Numbered from the stretch's first letter, positions 39,249 to 48,754 are shown. The stretch: 64,000 bases of DNA from JBCCTX01 sp965263105 (GCA_965263105.1 CBDHGL010000002.1:62001-126000), one strand, 5' to 3'. Numbers and translations are program-made. Notes: a model not told the origin generated them from the sequence alone.

Positions 39249-40085
39249 ATGAAATTCCCTTTCTCAAAAAGAGATTATGAAGAATTAAATCTAATAAGCG
39301 AAGAATATTTACCAATATATGCAGATGCAAAAGATATTTTTCTGAGAGGATTTTCGGAAATAACCCGATATGTAAAATTAAATGAAAGTCAAGAAGAATA
39401 TAGAATTGAACAGGTGACTTATGATGAAAATGGTTTAATAAAAGAAAGAAACTATTGGGATAAGAACGGATTTTTATGGCGCGAAGATAAATTTACATTA
39501 AGAGAAAGAAATTTGCTGATAAAATCAAAAAGTAGTAAAACTCTATGGAAATTTAATGAAGGCGGTTTCTTGTCAGAGGCAGTTTACGGCTTTGAAAGTG
39601 GATATGAAGAAAAAATAGTATTTGAATACGATGATTTTCATAATCCAATTCAAATAAATGATGACATCCAGATTGATTGGAATAATGGAGTTCCAATAGA
39701 GTCGAGAAATATCAAAAATGGTTCAATTTTAACTAAAATAACTGAGAGAAATTCAAAACTATCGAAGATTCTCTATCCAAGTGCAGCTAATCCAATCTCG
39801 GCGAAAGAGCCAAGATTTTGTACTTATGATGAAAACGAAAGATTAATTTTAGACGAAAATAAATATTGGCGAACCGAAATAAGTTATTTTTCTTACGGTA
39901 TGATGAGTGGAAAAAGAGTTAAAAAATTCTGTAATCAAAAGCAGATTTCTCAATATTATGAAGAAGAAAGACTGATTGATAAAGACCTGATTGAAATGAA
40001 ATCTGAATATCAGGAGATTGAGCACGGAGAAAAACAGTCTTATCGAACAGTAAAGAAAATAAAAACGGCAGCCAATAAGGGCTAA
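39249..40085 (+). CDS. Hypothetical protein, cassette-borne
   Basis: Not recognised. A 278-residue soluble protein beginning MKFPFSKRDYEELNLISEEY. It is rich in Glu, Lys, Asn and Tyr, with short repeats of the YDENGLIKERNYWDKNG kind spaced through residues 50-160, somewhat like the beta-hairpin repeats of YD or MORN-type proteins. No signal peptide or membrane segment. Very AT-rich compared with the cco genes. It lies between the toxin remnant and a fragment ORF. Confidence 0.65.
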   Translation: MKFPFSKRDYEELNLISEEYLPIYADAKDIFLRGFSEITRYVKLNESQEEYRIEQVTYDENGLIKERNYWDKNGFLWREDKFTLRERNLLIKSKSSKTLWKFNEGGFLSEAVYGFESGYEEKIVFEYDDFHNPIQINDDIQIDWNNGVPIESRNIKNGSILTKITERNSKLSKILYPSAANPISAKEPRFCTYDENERLILDENKYWRTEISYFSYGMMSGKRVKKFCNQKQISQYYEEERLIDKDLIEMKSEYQEIEHGEKQSYRTVKKIKTAANKG

Positions 40086-40154
40086 AACGTTCATACTGTG
40101 CATCAACCAGCCATTTAAGCTACAATTAAAAAATACACATATTCGGAATATTGA

Positions 40155-40370
40155 CAATCCAATTTAGATCCGAATAGGAACCACATTGAAGGCATAGACC
40201 GTAATGCAGCAATTGGCCGATCTCTCGAAGAACGGGTTAGCCCTGAAAAATGGTCGAAAAGAATCCCCACTATTGGAACTTGGAGAGATCTGCCTAGAAG
40301 GGGAATAAATGTTAATTTGGGGGTTAATGCACAGACTCTCGTTAGTGCTCAATTAAATTTTAAGCGATGA
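40155..40370 (+). pseudogene. C-terminal gene fragment without a start
   Basis: An open frame of 71 codons with no ATG, GTG or TTG at its beginning, containing GIDRNAAIGRSLEERVSPEK, IPTIGTWRDLPRRGINVN and VNAQTLVSAQLNFKR. It ends TGA overlapping the GH43 ATG (ATGA). The parent protein is not recognised. A sequence GTTAGTG at 40351 inside it also fits an R' box, so it may be a fragment left by cassette exchange. Confidence 0.4.
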
Positions 40371-41407
40371 ATAAGAATAGACAATTTACTTTGTTAATCC
40401 TGGTGCTTTGTTTTTTTTCAAGTTTTGTAAATGCACAATTGACGAATGAAAAAATAATAAAATCCGGTACACGATGGATGGACGCAAGTGGGAAAATAAT
40501 AAATGCACATGGAGGCTGTGTGGTTTTTTATGATGGCTTATATTATTGGTATGGGGAAGAGAAAGTTGAAGGCCTTTCGGAAAGAGAACATGCAGATGGA
40601 GGCATTCATTGCTATGCTTCAAATAACCTGGTTGATTGGCATGATCAAGGTATGGTTTTAAATTTATCTAAGGAAGATACATTAAGTGATTTATCTTTCG
40701 ATTGTAATCAAGATCGCCCAAAAGTTATTTATAATAACACCACCAAAAAATTTGTTCTTTTCTTTAAGCTTTACCTCCGCAATAAAGGTACTTCTGTAGC
40801 ATATGTTGGAGTTGCAGTTTCTGATAGTCCACTAGGTCCGTTTGATTATTCACACAAGTTTTTAGGTGCTAACTCCCCCAATGGTACAGGTGATTTTGCT
40901 ATGTTTAAAGATGAGAATGGTGATTTGTTTCATCTTACTGTTAGGAAACCAGATAAAGCTTTTGTAATTGGAAAAATGCGGGATGATTATTTATTGCCGG
41001 ATGGAAAGTATGAAGTTTGTGAAGGGATAACGAGTCATACTGAAGCGCCAGCAGTATTTAAAAGGAACGGCTTATATCATATGTTAGCATCTGGCTCAAC
41101 GGGGTGGGAACCTAATGCTGCAAGATATTTTTCAAGTAACTCATTATACGGGCCTTGGGAATATTATGGTAATCCATGTAAAGGAGTTAATCCTAATAAT
41201 GGTTTAGGGCCAGATAAAACATTTGGGGGGCAATCAACATTTATAATTAAAGTGGAAGGTATAGATGATGGATATATAGCATTCTTCGATATCAACAAAC
41301 CGAATCATCCTTTTGAAAACCTTTATATCTGGCTACCAATAGATTTTACTGATGATAAAATATCAATTACATGGAAGGATTCATGGAATTTAGATTACTT
41401 CAAATAA
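40367..41407 (+). CDS. Secreted GH43-like glycoside hydrolase
   Basis: A 346-residue protein with a signal peptide (TLLILVLCFFSSFVNAQ). The five-bladed beta-propeller pattern is seen: INAHGGCVVFYDGLYYWYGE with H and E in the first blade, NQDRPKVIYNNTTKKFVLFF, GTGDFAMFKDENGDLFHLTV and TEAPAVFKRNGLYHMLASGS, where TEAP...Y is the GH43 general-acid region. Such enzymes release arabinose, xylose or galactose from glycans. The exact subfamily is uncertain. It has its own attC-like site 32 bp after the stop. Confidence 0.85.
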   Translation: MNKNRQFTLLILVLCFFSSFVNAQLTNEKIIKSGTRWMDASGKIINAHGGCVVFYDGLYYWYGEEKVEGLSEREHADGGIHCYASNNLVDWHDQGMVLNLSKEDTLSDLSFDCNQDRPKVIYNNTTKKFVLFFKLYLRNKGTSVAYVGVAVSDSPLGPFDYSHKFLGANSPNGTGDFAMFKDENGDLFHLTVRKPDKAFVIGKMRDDYLLPDGKYEVCEGITSHTEAPAVFKRNGLYHMLASGSTGWEPNAARYFSSNSLYGPWEYYGNPCKGVNPNNGLGPDKTFGGQSTFIIKVEGIDDGYIAFFDINKPNHPFENLYIWLPIDFTDDKISITWKDSWNLDYFK

Positions 41408-41438
41408 AACAATCAATAAGTAAGTAAGCTCCTGGAGA

Positions 41439-41584
41439 AAATAACTGAGCACTGTGCAAAAATAATAGCGGAGATAGTGGATATTCGGGCGGTAGTAGCC
41501 CGCTCAGAGTTTAGCTAGATTTGAAAGATTTATAGCCCGCAATCGGCTACTATTCTTGCACTTGACCGTTAGCTCCAATCAAAA
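41439..41584 (+). other. attC-like site after the GH43-like gene
   Basis: R'' AAATAAC (41439-41445) and R' GTTAGCT (41578-41584), 146 bp apart at the outer ends. The outer stem GTGCAAAAATAATAGC (41453-41468) / GCTACTATTCTTGCAC (41556-41571) is imperfect, with an inner hairpin GGGC-GGTAGTA-GCCC. Long attC sites of this shape are known from chromosomal integrons. Confidence 0.65.
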
Positions 41585-41970
41585 AAATGCATGCCTTGAT
41601 TAAAAGTAAAATTCAAGCGTACTAATGGGTAATCTATCCAGCAACAACAACTAGTGCACACCTGCTTGCTACCTATATGGGAATGGGCATATATGGATTT
41701 ATTAGGCTAATTTCAATGATGACCGGAAAAAGCTAACATGGTAAACGGAGAGTAGTCTTACTATCGCTGCACCCACTCCATATGTTTAGCCATTGGATAA
41801 ACCATTGAGCAATTTGCAAATGCCGTAACTTCAACTCTAAAGCCAAAATGTTAGTGAATATATCGCGAAAGCGACATTTGGAAAGAACTTATGATACAAT
41901 TCCTTAATAATCCATATGTTTGCTAAACAAATGGATTTACAACCCGTTTACCGAAGAAAAACAGAAAACT
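41585..41970. other. Gene-poor end of the array
   Basis: Nearly 390 bp without a full gene. A start-less frame ending at 41738 (TYMGMGIYGFIRLISMMTGK at its end) may be a membrane-protein remnant. GCTAAC at 41737-41742 and GTTAGTG at 41865-41871 could be the two cores of another attC-like site, but no convincing stem joins them. Confidence 0.35.
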
Positions 41971-42501
41971 ATGAAGTTATCGCTTATCATAATTCTTAGC
42001 CTTACCTGTATCACTGGGGCATGCCAGACAAATTCCCACTCAACAGCGGAAAATTACGCCTACCCAATTCAAAAAACAGACAAAGAGTGGAAGGAGATTC
42101 TTTCTGATCAGCAATTTTACGTACTGCGTGAGCAGGGGACAGAATATGCTTTTTCTGGAGCCTACTGGGATAATAAGAAAAAAGGAACCTATTACTCAGC
42201 GGCTACGGGTCAGCCCTTATTCAGCTCCGAGCATAAGTATAAGTCAGGCACGGGATGGCCTAGCTTTTACAAGCCCATTGAGGAAAATGCGGTCAAAGAG
42301 ATTGTCGACAGAAGTCATGGCATGATTCGGACAGAAGTAGTTGATAGCGGAAGTGGTTCACATCTTGGCCATGTATTTAATGATGGTCCAGCGCCAACAG
42401 GACTACGGTATTGCATGAACTCTGCCTCTCTGATATTTGTAGCAGACGGGGAAGAATTACCCTCCATTGTAAAAGAATGGAAAGAGAAATATGGTAAATA
42501 A
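41971..42501 (+). CDS. msrB: Peptide-methionine (R)-S-oxide reductase, lipoprotein form
   Basis: The ATG at 41971 gives a lipoprotein signal, MKLSLIIILSLTCITGAC, so the upstream residues are dropped. The MsrB domain follows with WKEILSDQQFYVLREQGTE, SGTGWPSFYKPIEENAVKEI, HLGHVFNDGPAPTGLRYCMN; the last contains the catalytic Cys in RYCMNSASL. The usual zinc CxxC pairs are absent. It repairs oxidised methionine residues, here on envelope proteins. It is the last rightward gene next to the array; whether it is a cassette or resident gene is unclear. Confidence 0.93.
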   Translation: MKLSLIIILSLTCITGACQTNSHSTAENYAYPIQKTDKEWKEILSDQQFYVLREQGTEYAFSGAYWDNKKKGTYYSAATGQPLFSSEHKYKSGTGWPSFYKPIEENAVKEIVDRSHGMIRTEVVDSGSGSHLGHVFNDGPAPTGLRYCMNSASLIFVADGEELPSIVKEWKEKYGK

Positions 42502-42659
42502 GGCTGGGTTTGATTTGAAGATCAGTGATTAGAATTATCTGTTTTGTGCTCAGCCCCTGGCTCTCTCGATTAATGGCTTGAATTTTGCCTCTAGAGGCTT
42601 ATTATTTCCATAATTCTTCAAGACTTGACCCCAAGTGATCCAATCCTCTTCCAAGAAGC

Positions 42660-44075
42660 TCAGCGGATCTTCTCCGGAAAATACTCCTTCCCACTTTGGG
42701 TATAAATGGTTTTAGCTACCTGACCTTTTTCATCGAAGACAAATTCAAAATAAGCCGGACTGTTGCGATAAAAAATTAACGACTCATTGGCGGGATATAA
42801 TTTTAAACCTTTGAACTGATTGAGATCAGAATAGAGTTGTTCGCCTTTTCGATAAAGTTCTAGTATACCCCCCTTCCCAAAGTCATAGGCTCCTACCATT
42901 CTGTCCATGGCCTGGGTACTGATGGGGACGGCTTTGAAAATTGGGGTACTGAGTTTGGATGGCTCTACGGCATAGTCTATCATTTTCCAGATGAAATTCA
43001 TGACCTGCCCCCAGTTATACTGCCCACGGGTATTGCTGATACAAGCTACTACGATGCCTTTATCTGGAAGAATCATCAATTGGGTAGTAGTACCTACCTG
43101 GCCTCCACTGTGCCCAATTACCCTCCGCTCTGGGCTTTTATCGTAAAGAAACCATCCCATACCATAAGGGTTCCCGGCATTCTTAGGACGAATCCCAGGA
43201 TCTTCCAGCATCATTTGCATGGTTTCTTTTGAAATGAGTTTATGCTTGATCACCGCCTCTCCAAAGCGCAGCAAATCCCCAACCGTAGATTGCAGCCCTC
43301 CACCGGGTACCTTCATACTCAGGTTGGTATTCAGGTCCTTCTTGAGTTTATTCTTTTTGGTCCTTCGATAAACACCAGACTTATTCTCTACAGCGACCTT
43401 GTGCTTTTCAGGAGAAGTATGATCCATTCCTGCAGGTTCCCAGATATGTTGTTTCATATAGGCCTCGTAGGTTATTCCGCTTACCTTCTCGATAATGACA
43501 CCAAGTACCACATAGCCATAGGTTGTATATTGATATACCTCACCGGGAGTACCCACTAGTTTCCGCTTTTGAAATCTACCCATCGCGTCCATGAGGGTGG
43601 GATATTCCTTGTAGGAAAAGCCATCCAATAAGCCCTTGTAGGCATTGATGCCCGAACTATGGGTCAACAAATGGCGAACAGTGATCGTTCCCTCAGGCTT
43701 TTCGGGGAATTCCGGAACATAGGTCTGAATGGGGGCATCCAGGTCGATTTTTCCTTGCTCAACGAGCTGCAAAATGGCAATAGCCGTCATAGGTTTGGCA
43801 ATAGAGGCGATCCGGTGAATCATATCCCCTTTTGCGGGCAAGCTTTTATCTAAGTCCCGTAAACCGGCACCGCCTTCCCAGACAATCTTGCCATTGGCAT
43901 AGACCCCAGCAGTCCATCCTACATGCTCCCCAAAGCTTATTCCCTGTTCTAACAAAGTATCCCCTTTGCTGGCGAGTAGGTTTTCCTCTTCGGAACTTAA
44001 GCTTTGTCCGAAGCTAATTCCTAAACTCAAATGGGCAATTATTCCCAAAGCGATTAATTTCTTGATTGATTTCAT
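42660..44075 (-). CDS. Serine hydrolase, class C beta-lactamase family
   Basis: The ATG at 44075 (MKSIKKLIALGIIAHLSLGI, ending in SFGQ) gives a signal peptide; nine upstream residues are dropped. The 471-residue product has the catalytic S-x-x-K in HRIASIAKPMTAIAILQLVE, RHLLTHSSGINAY, and HSGGQVGTTTQLM in place of K-T-G. The usual Y-x-N reads YTT (QYTTYGYVVLGV), a small departure. A C-terminal 110-residue domain follows (DUF3471-like). It probably acts on peptidoglycan-like peptides or esters in the periplasm, not necessarily on antibiotics. Confidence 0.9.
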   Translation of the reverse strand: MKSIKKLIALGIIAHLSLGISFGQSLSSEEENLLASKGDTLLEQGISFGEHVGWTAGVYANGKIVWEGGAGLRDLDKSLPAKGDMIHRIASIAKPMTAIAILQLVEQGKIDLDAPIQTYVPEFPEKPEGTITVRHLLTHSSGINAYKGLLDGFSYKEYPTLMDAMGRFQKRKLVGTPGEVYQYTTYGYVVLGVIIEKVSGITYEAYMKQHIWEPAGMDHTSPEKHKVAVENKSGVYRRTKKNKLKKDLNTNLSMKVPGGGLQSTVGDLLRFGEAVIKHKLISKETMQMMLEDPGIRPKNAGNPYGMGWFLYDKSPERRVIGHSGGQVGTTTQLMILPDKGIVVACISNTRGQYNWGQVMNFIWKMIDYAVEPSKLSTPIFKAVPISTQAMDRMVGAYDFGKGGILELYRKGEQLYSDLNQFKGLKLYPANESLIFYRNSPAYFEFVFDEKGQVAKTIYTQSGKEYFPEKIR

Positions 44076-44267
44076 AAGGGATATTCTTAGATTGTTAGAC
44101 ATAGATTCCGTGTGTTTTCCTCAAGGAATGAAGCAATGGTCAAAAAAATGGCAGGAAAACTTTTCAATGGCTCCCTCAACTTGTGAATGGCACGGGATTA
44201 ATTAGCCCCCTATCTATCTTTGAAGAAGTAGGCGAGTACTACAATTGAAGGCTATAGCTTAAGCTTC

Positions 44268-45977
44268 ATGAAAAATCGAAATCTTCTTTTTCTTTTTTTA
44301 GGGATTCTACCCCTTTGGGTACTTGGGCAAGCCTCGCCTCAAATAAAGTATCCCTTTGTACGCGTCATTCAGGAAGGCGACAACATGGCCTGGGCAGATC
44401 CTGGCTTCGATCACACACACTGGGATGGAAAAGGATATATTAATTCTATTGGTAACTACTGGGTTCGATTTAGGATAAATATTGATCCTTCCGACTTGAA
44501 CATGCAGCATCCGGGAATCCAAGTGATTTCCACTGGAGCTTATGAAATCTTTTGGGATGGAATAAAGATTGGGGAGAACGGAAAGGTGGGGGCCAATAGA
44601 GAAACAGAGATCCCCGGACAATTTATCAGCCAACTGCTTATCCCCGATTCGCTACTTTCTCCAGGGGAGCATTCTGTTGCCTTCCGGGTTTCCAACTACC
44701 ATTGGCCCGATTGGGGCTTTCCTACCTGGAACCAATTCTACCTGGAGGAATACCTCTCTTCCCGCCTAAGTGACTTGGCCCTAGCTAGCTGGGTATTCAT
44801 CCTGGCTGGACTCTATTTGATGACAGCCGTATACTACCTGCTAATTTATTTCCTGAGGAAAAGAGAGCGTGTCACCCTGATTTTTTCGGGCATTTGTTTT
44901 CTCTTTTTTGCCCTCATCTTAATTGAGTATGCGAAATTCTTTTATCAGTATCCCTATCCGTTGCACCCCGTTCGATTAGGGATCATATTGCTCCTCAATC
45001 TTTCTATCACCTTTCTCATGCCCCTTTTCTTCTTGATGTATTTTCACATTCCCTTTAAGAGGATATTGAGTCTTGCCATCTTTATGGCCGCCATAGGCAT
45101 CATTTACTTCAACTTATTTAACCTGGATGGGATCAACCAGATTTTGGGGGAAGTGATGTGGGTAAACTCTCTGCTAATCGTGTCTTATGCGGTATGGAAA
45201 AAGAAAAAAGAAAGCTGGGTGATGCTCACAGCAGTGGTTCTAGCGGGTTTAGTGGTCAGAATATTCCCTGTTGCCCTCAGCTCCATGATACATTCCTACG
45301 ACGTGACCTTATTTCTCGGCTTTAGCATCCTGGTGTTGGCCATGATCTACCTGTTGGTCAGAAGGGCCAGAGAACAGCGCCTAGCCTATGAAGCTTCTCT
45401 TCTGCTTTCCTCTCGCCTTCAAAACGAATTGTTGAAAAAGAATATCCAACCTCATTTTATCATGAATACCTTGACTTCCTTGATGGAGTGGGTAGAAGAA
45501 TCTCCCAAGGAAAGTGTGAACTTCATAGAATCTCTTGCAAAGGAATTCGAAATCATGAGCGAAATTGCTGAGGAAAAGTTAATTCCCCTAGAGCAGGAAA
45601 TCGCCTTGTGTCAAGAGCACATGGCCATCATGCGTTACCGCAAAGAGATTCCCTATCAATTGACCCATGATCCTCTGCCGCAGGGACGGCAGGTACCTCC
45701 GGCTATTTTCCATACCATTGTGGAAAATGGCCTAAGCCACAGTGTTTCCAATGGGGAAGGAATTCGAATTCACCTCAGTTTTCCTGAAAAAGCAGGATTT
45801 ATCGGATATGCCCTGCATACCTTCGCTCAAAATCGCAAGACCGAAGCAACCCAGGATGGAACGGGTCATAAATACATCCGCTCGCGGCTCACCGAGAACT
45901 ATGGCAAGGGCTGGGAAATGACTTCTCAGGCTACAGAAGAAGGCTGGCTCACCCAAATTTTCATCCAGGAATCATGA
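44268..45977 (+). CDS. LytS-type sensor histidine kinase with 7TM-DISM receptor
   Basis: A 569-residue kinase: signal peptide, an extracellular beta-sandwich (about 25-160, DISM type; HWPDWGFPTWNQFYLEEYLS), seven helices (about 170-370) and a His_kinase domain with KKNIQPHFIMNTLTSLMEWV, the LytS phospho-acceptor motif. The ATP-binding part is short and atypical: VENGLSHSVSNGEG in place of the N-box and GTGHKYIRSRL in place of GxGLxNv. Activity may be weak or altered. It overlaps the response regulator by 4 bp (ATGA), so they form a two-component pair. Confidence 0.9.
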   Translation: MKNRNLLFLFLGILPLWVLGQASPQIKYPFVRVIQEGDNMAWADPGFDHTHWDGKGYINSIGNYWVRFRINIDPSDLNMQHPGIQVISTGAYEIFWDGIKIGENGKVGANRETEIPGQFISQLLIPDSLLSPGEHSVAFRVSNYHWPDWGFPTWNQFYLEEYLSSRLSDLALASWVFILAGLYLMTAVYYLLIYFLRKRERVTLIFSGICFLFFALILIEYAKFFYQYPYPLHPVRLGIILLLNLSITFLMPLFFLMYFHIPFKRILSLAIFMAAIGIIYFNLFNLDGINQILGEVMWVNSLLIVSYAVWKKKKESWVMLTAVVLAGLVVRIFPVALSSMIHSYDVTLFLGFSILVLAMIYLLVRRAREQRLAYEASLLLSSRLQNELLKKNIQPHFIMNTLTSLMEWVEESPKESVNFIESLAKEFEIMSEIAEEKLIPLEQEIALCQEHMAIMRYRKEIPYQLTHDPLPQGRQVPPAIFHTIVENGLSHSVSNGEGIRIHLSFPEKAGFIGYALHTFAQNRKTEATQDGTGHKYIRSRLTENYGKGWEMTSQATEEGWLTQIFIQES

Positions 45978-46672
45978 ACATATTGATCGTCGAAGATGAA
46001 CCCATCATTGCCAGGCGTATTCAGCGCATGCTGCATTCCCTATTAGGAGATGGGATCAGTAGCCTATCTCTTCGCCATTCCTTATCTGAGGGGATGAGTC
46101 ATCTTGAAAAAGAAAAAATTGATCTGCTCTTTCTCGACCTCAACCTCAACGGAGACGATGGATTCACCTTACTCCAATCCCTGGTGGCTGCCCCCTTTCA
46201 TACCATCATCGTATCTGCCTATAAGGACCGAGCCATCACCGCCTTTGAGTACGGAGTACTTGACTTTATTCCCAAACCCTTCAATGAAGAACGACTTGGC
46301 CAGGCGCTTAAACGACTCCAGGAAAGAGAAGCCCATCCTGGCAAAGCCCGCTACCTGGCCATTCAGAAACGCGGTAGGCAGCTCTTATTGGAAATTGACC
46401 AACTGGCCTACATTCAGGGAGCAGGGATCTATTCAGAACTCATTTTTCAGGACGGGAGAAAAGAAGTCCACAACAAAAACCTGGATAAACTCTCTCAATT
46501 GTTGCCCCCACATTTTGATCGGATTCACAAGTCCTACATCGTCAACACCCACCAGATTGCTCAACTAGATTCCCAGGCGGGGGGCAAGTATTCCATTATC
46601 CTGAAAGAGGGAACTTCCTTACCCGTCAGTAGAAGTCGTTACAAGGTGTTGAAGGAAAAATGGGCTATTTAA
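45974..46672 (+). CDS. LytR/AlgR-type response regulator (LytTR domain)
   Basis: A 232-residue regulator: receiver domain (1-120; LLFLDLNLNGDDGFTLLQSL with the phosphoacceptor Asp, and DFIPKPFNEERL with Lys) and a C-terminal LytTR DNA-binding domain (about 135-232) with LAIQKRGRQLLLEIDQLAYI and RIHKSYIVNTHQIAQL. It probably acts downstream of the overlapping LytS-type kinase. Targets are unknown. The small secreted proteins downstream are candidates only by position. Confidence 0.94.
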   Translation: MNILIVEDEPIIARRIQRMLHSLLGDGISSLSLRHSLSEGMSHLEKEKIDLLFLDLNLNGDDGFTLLQSLVAAPFHTIIVSAYKDRAITAFEYGVLDFIPKPFNEERLGQALKRLQEREAHPGKARYLAIQKRGRQLLLEIDQLAYIQGAGIYSELIFQDGRKEVHNKNLDKLSQLLPPHFDRIHKSYIVNTHQIAQLDSQAGGKYSIILKEGTSLPVSRSRYKVLKEKWAI

Positions 46673-46748
46673 TCCAGAGGCCTCGATTCTTCCCTTCCCT
46701 ATAACTCCGGGTCCGTCCCCACCGTAAAAGGGATAAAACTCTACTACT

Positions 46749-47249
46749 ATGAAATATTTCCTTACCCCTATTTTTGCATTTCTGCTATGCGGAATGGCGT
46801 TCTCACAATCCCCCCCCAAAGAGGATTATTCCGAAGAGATTGATGCCCAAGTTTGGACCCCTTTTATAGAAGCCTATGCGACGAATAACGCCAAACTCTT
46901 CAATTCGATCCATACGAACGACGTCTTAAGAGCTGGCCCCTGGGGCTTCCTTCAAGGGGAAGAATATAGGGAACGCAACCGCAAACATTTTTCCCGTCCC
47001 AGTCCCTCCCCCGTTCACATTTCCTTTGCCTTTGAATACCGCGTATACCAGGGAGATAAAGCCTATGAAACAGGCGTATATAGAATCCTGGATATAGATG
47101 CAGCAGGTGATAGTAGCTATCACTGCGGGAGCTTCCAAGTAGTACTAAGAAAAGAAAATGATACCTGGAAAATTGCTCAAGACTGGGATAGCCCCAAGGT
47201 AAATGGCCTATCCGTTACAGAAGAAGACTTTAAGCGACTCAAACCATAA
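46749..47249 (+). CDS. Secreted SnoaL/DUF4440-like (NTF2-fold) protein
   Basis: A 166-residue protein with a signal peptide (MKYFLTPIFAFLLCGMAFSQ). The mature part has the NTF2-like pattern WTPFIEAYATNNAKLFNSIH, YRVYQGDKAYETGVYRILD and FQVVLRKENDTWKIAQDWDS, common in DUF4440 proteins. No catalytic residues can be assigned. It ends 4 bp before the ankyrin-repeat gene. Confidence 0.8.
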   Translation: MKYFLTPIFAFLLCGMAFSQSPPKEDYSEEIDAQVWTPFIEAYATNNAKLFNSIHTNDVLRAGPWGFLQGEEYRERNRKHFSRPSPSPVHISFAFEYRVYQGDKAYETGVYRILDIDAAGDSSYHCGSFQVVLRKENDTWKIAQDWDSPKVNGLSVTEEDFKRLKP

Positions 47250-47253
47250 CCCT

Positions 47254-47754
47254 ATGATCCGCAAAAAATTTATTCAACAAAGCCTTTTGGCAACAGGAGC
47301 TGCTTTCCTTGCTCCAGTCCGGGTAAAAGCTCAATCTGAAAACAAGATCATTTCCTTGGAAGAAATCCAGGATTTTGTTTTTGCTGCTCATTCAGATCTA
47401 GATAAGACCCGCAGCATCGTAGATGCCAATCCCCTCATCCTCAATTGCACCAACCAATTTAAGAAGGGCGACTTTGAAACCGCTATAGGAGGGGCTTCCC
47501 ACATGGGAAGAAAGGATATTGCCGATATGTTGGTAGAACGCGGTGCAAGGCTCGATATCTTCAACCTAACCTTCCTAGGCCATACAGATCTGGTTAAGCA
47601 ATTAATCGAAGTGGCACCAGCCTATTTAAAATCTCCGGGACCACATGGTTTTACCCTCCTTCATCATGCCAATGTAGGTAAGCACGAGGATTTTGCCAGT
47701 TGGTTGCAAGATCAGGGTCTGGAGGAGACACATTTTAAGGGGATTTTTGAGTAG
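47254..47754 (+). CDS. Exported ankyrin-repeat protein
   Basis: The ATG at 47254 begins MIRKKFIQQSLLATGAAFLA, an export signal with a basic start and LAPVRVKAQ cleavage region. The 166-residue product has about three ankyrin-type repeats, e.g. ETAIGGASHMGRKDIADMLV followed by ERGARLDIF, and LTFLGHTDLVKQLIEVAPAY. Ankyrins mediate protein binding. It is directly downstream of the NTF2-fold gene, 4 bp away, and probably co-transcribed. Confidence 0.82.
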   Translation: MIRKKFIQQSLLATGAAFLAPVRVKAQSENKIISLEEIQDFVFAAHSDLDKTRSIVDANPLILNCTNQFKKGDFETAIGGASHMGRKDIADMLVERGARLDIFNLTFLGHTDLVKQLIEVAPAYLKSPGPHGFTLLHHANVGKHEDFASWLQDQGLEETHFKGIFE

Positions 47755-47952
47755 GAGGATGGGATGTTTTGCCCTTCCTAGTTTTACTTCTCGAGAGGAG
47801 GTAGGATGTGGTCGATTATAACGGTTATGGCTATATGATAAACAAAAAAATGAACTGGCCACAAAAGCGATTAAGCATATCCTTATTACATTTCAATTTC
47901 ATAGCCGCTACCGTTGCAATTCGATAAAAAAACATCCGTTACCAACTAGCTT

Positions 47953-48528
47953 ATGAAAGATGTGGAAGCCTATTGTCCGTATGACAAGAAAGACTGGAGA
48001 GAATGGCTCGAATTGAACCACCATAAAAAAGAAGCCATTTGGCTCATTTTTCATAAGAAAAAATCTCCTAACTATAACCTAAGTTGGAGTGAGGCGGTTG
48101 ATGAGGCCCTTTGTTTTGGTTGGATTGATAGCGTCAAAAAGACAATAGATTCAGAGAAATACAAACAGTATTTTAGCAAGCGAAAAGCGACTAGTACTTG
48201 GTCAAAGATCAATAAGGATAAAGTGAAAGGCTTAATTGACCAAGGACTTATGAAATCAGCAGGGTACAGAAGCATTGAAATTGCCAAAGAAAACGGTTCT
48301 TGGACTTTGTTAGATGAAGTGGAAGCACTGGTAATCCCAAAAGACCTCAGAGATGAGTTGGCAAATCACCAAGGCTCAATGGAATACTTTGATAGCCTAA
48401 GTAAGTCGGCTAAAAAGGGTTTATTGTACTGGGTCGTTTCTGCTAAAAGAAAAGAGACCAGACAAAAGAGAATTTTATCAATCGCAGAAAATGCAGCAAA
48501 CAATTTAAAACCCAAAGCATTCAGATAG
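47953..48528 (+). CDS. YdeI/OmpD-associated-family protein
   Basis: A 191-residue cytoplasmic protein with WREWLELNHHKKEAIWLIFH, SWSEAVDEALCFGWIDSVKK and YKQYFSKRKATSTWSKIN, the defining strings of the YdeI/OmpD-associated family; the C-terminal helical part has SKSAKKGLLYWVVSAKRKET. Function is not settled; links to peptide resistance were proposed for YdeI. It is followed by a decayed DUF5996 fragment. Confidence 0.92.
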   Translation: MKDVEAYCPYDKKDWREWLELNHHKKEAIWLIFHKKKSPNYNLSWSEAVDEALCFGWIDSVKKTIDSEKYKQYFSKRKATSTWSKINKDKVKGLIDQGLMKSAGYRSIEIAKENGSWTLLDEVEALVIPKDLRDELANHQGSMEYFDSLSKSAKKGLLYWVVSAKRKETRQKRILSIAENAANNLKPKAFR

Positions 48529-48534
48529 AAGCAG

Positions 48535-48711
48535 GCAGTCTTACCCAAAGAGGCATTTTATAGCCCTGAGATGGGGGAATTTTTCTTGAAATACGAAGAC
48601 GTAAGAAACGCGGAGGATCCGGAAAAAGCCTTGCTAGATTTTTTACAAACAACCTACGAAGCGGCAACTAAAACTTCTAATTGGGATCGTGCTAAGTTGG
48701 AGAGAAACTGA
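48535..48711 (+). pseudogene. Remnant of a DUF5996 gene (C-terminal part)
   Basis: A start-less frame of 59 codons. It reads EAFYSPEMGEFFLKYEDVRN, then EDPEKALLDFLQTTYEAATK and SNWDRAKLERN-stop. This is the C-terminal signature of DUF5996 proteins, which are normally about 300 residues. The rest of the gene is absent. Confidence 0.65.
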
Positions 48712-48754
48712 GGGGTTTGCTTTTTAGGGAGACCTCTAGGTAGACAGAAGGCAG

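Noticed and set aside
41737..41871. Second attC-like site before msrB
   Set aside because: Core-like boxes GCTAAC and GTTAGTG are present, but I could not find a convincing stem, so it is only mentioned in the gap entry.
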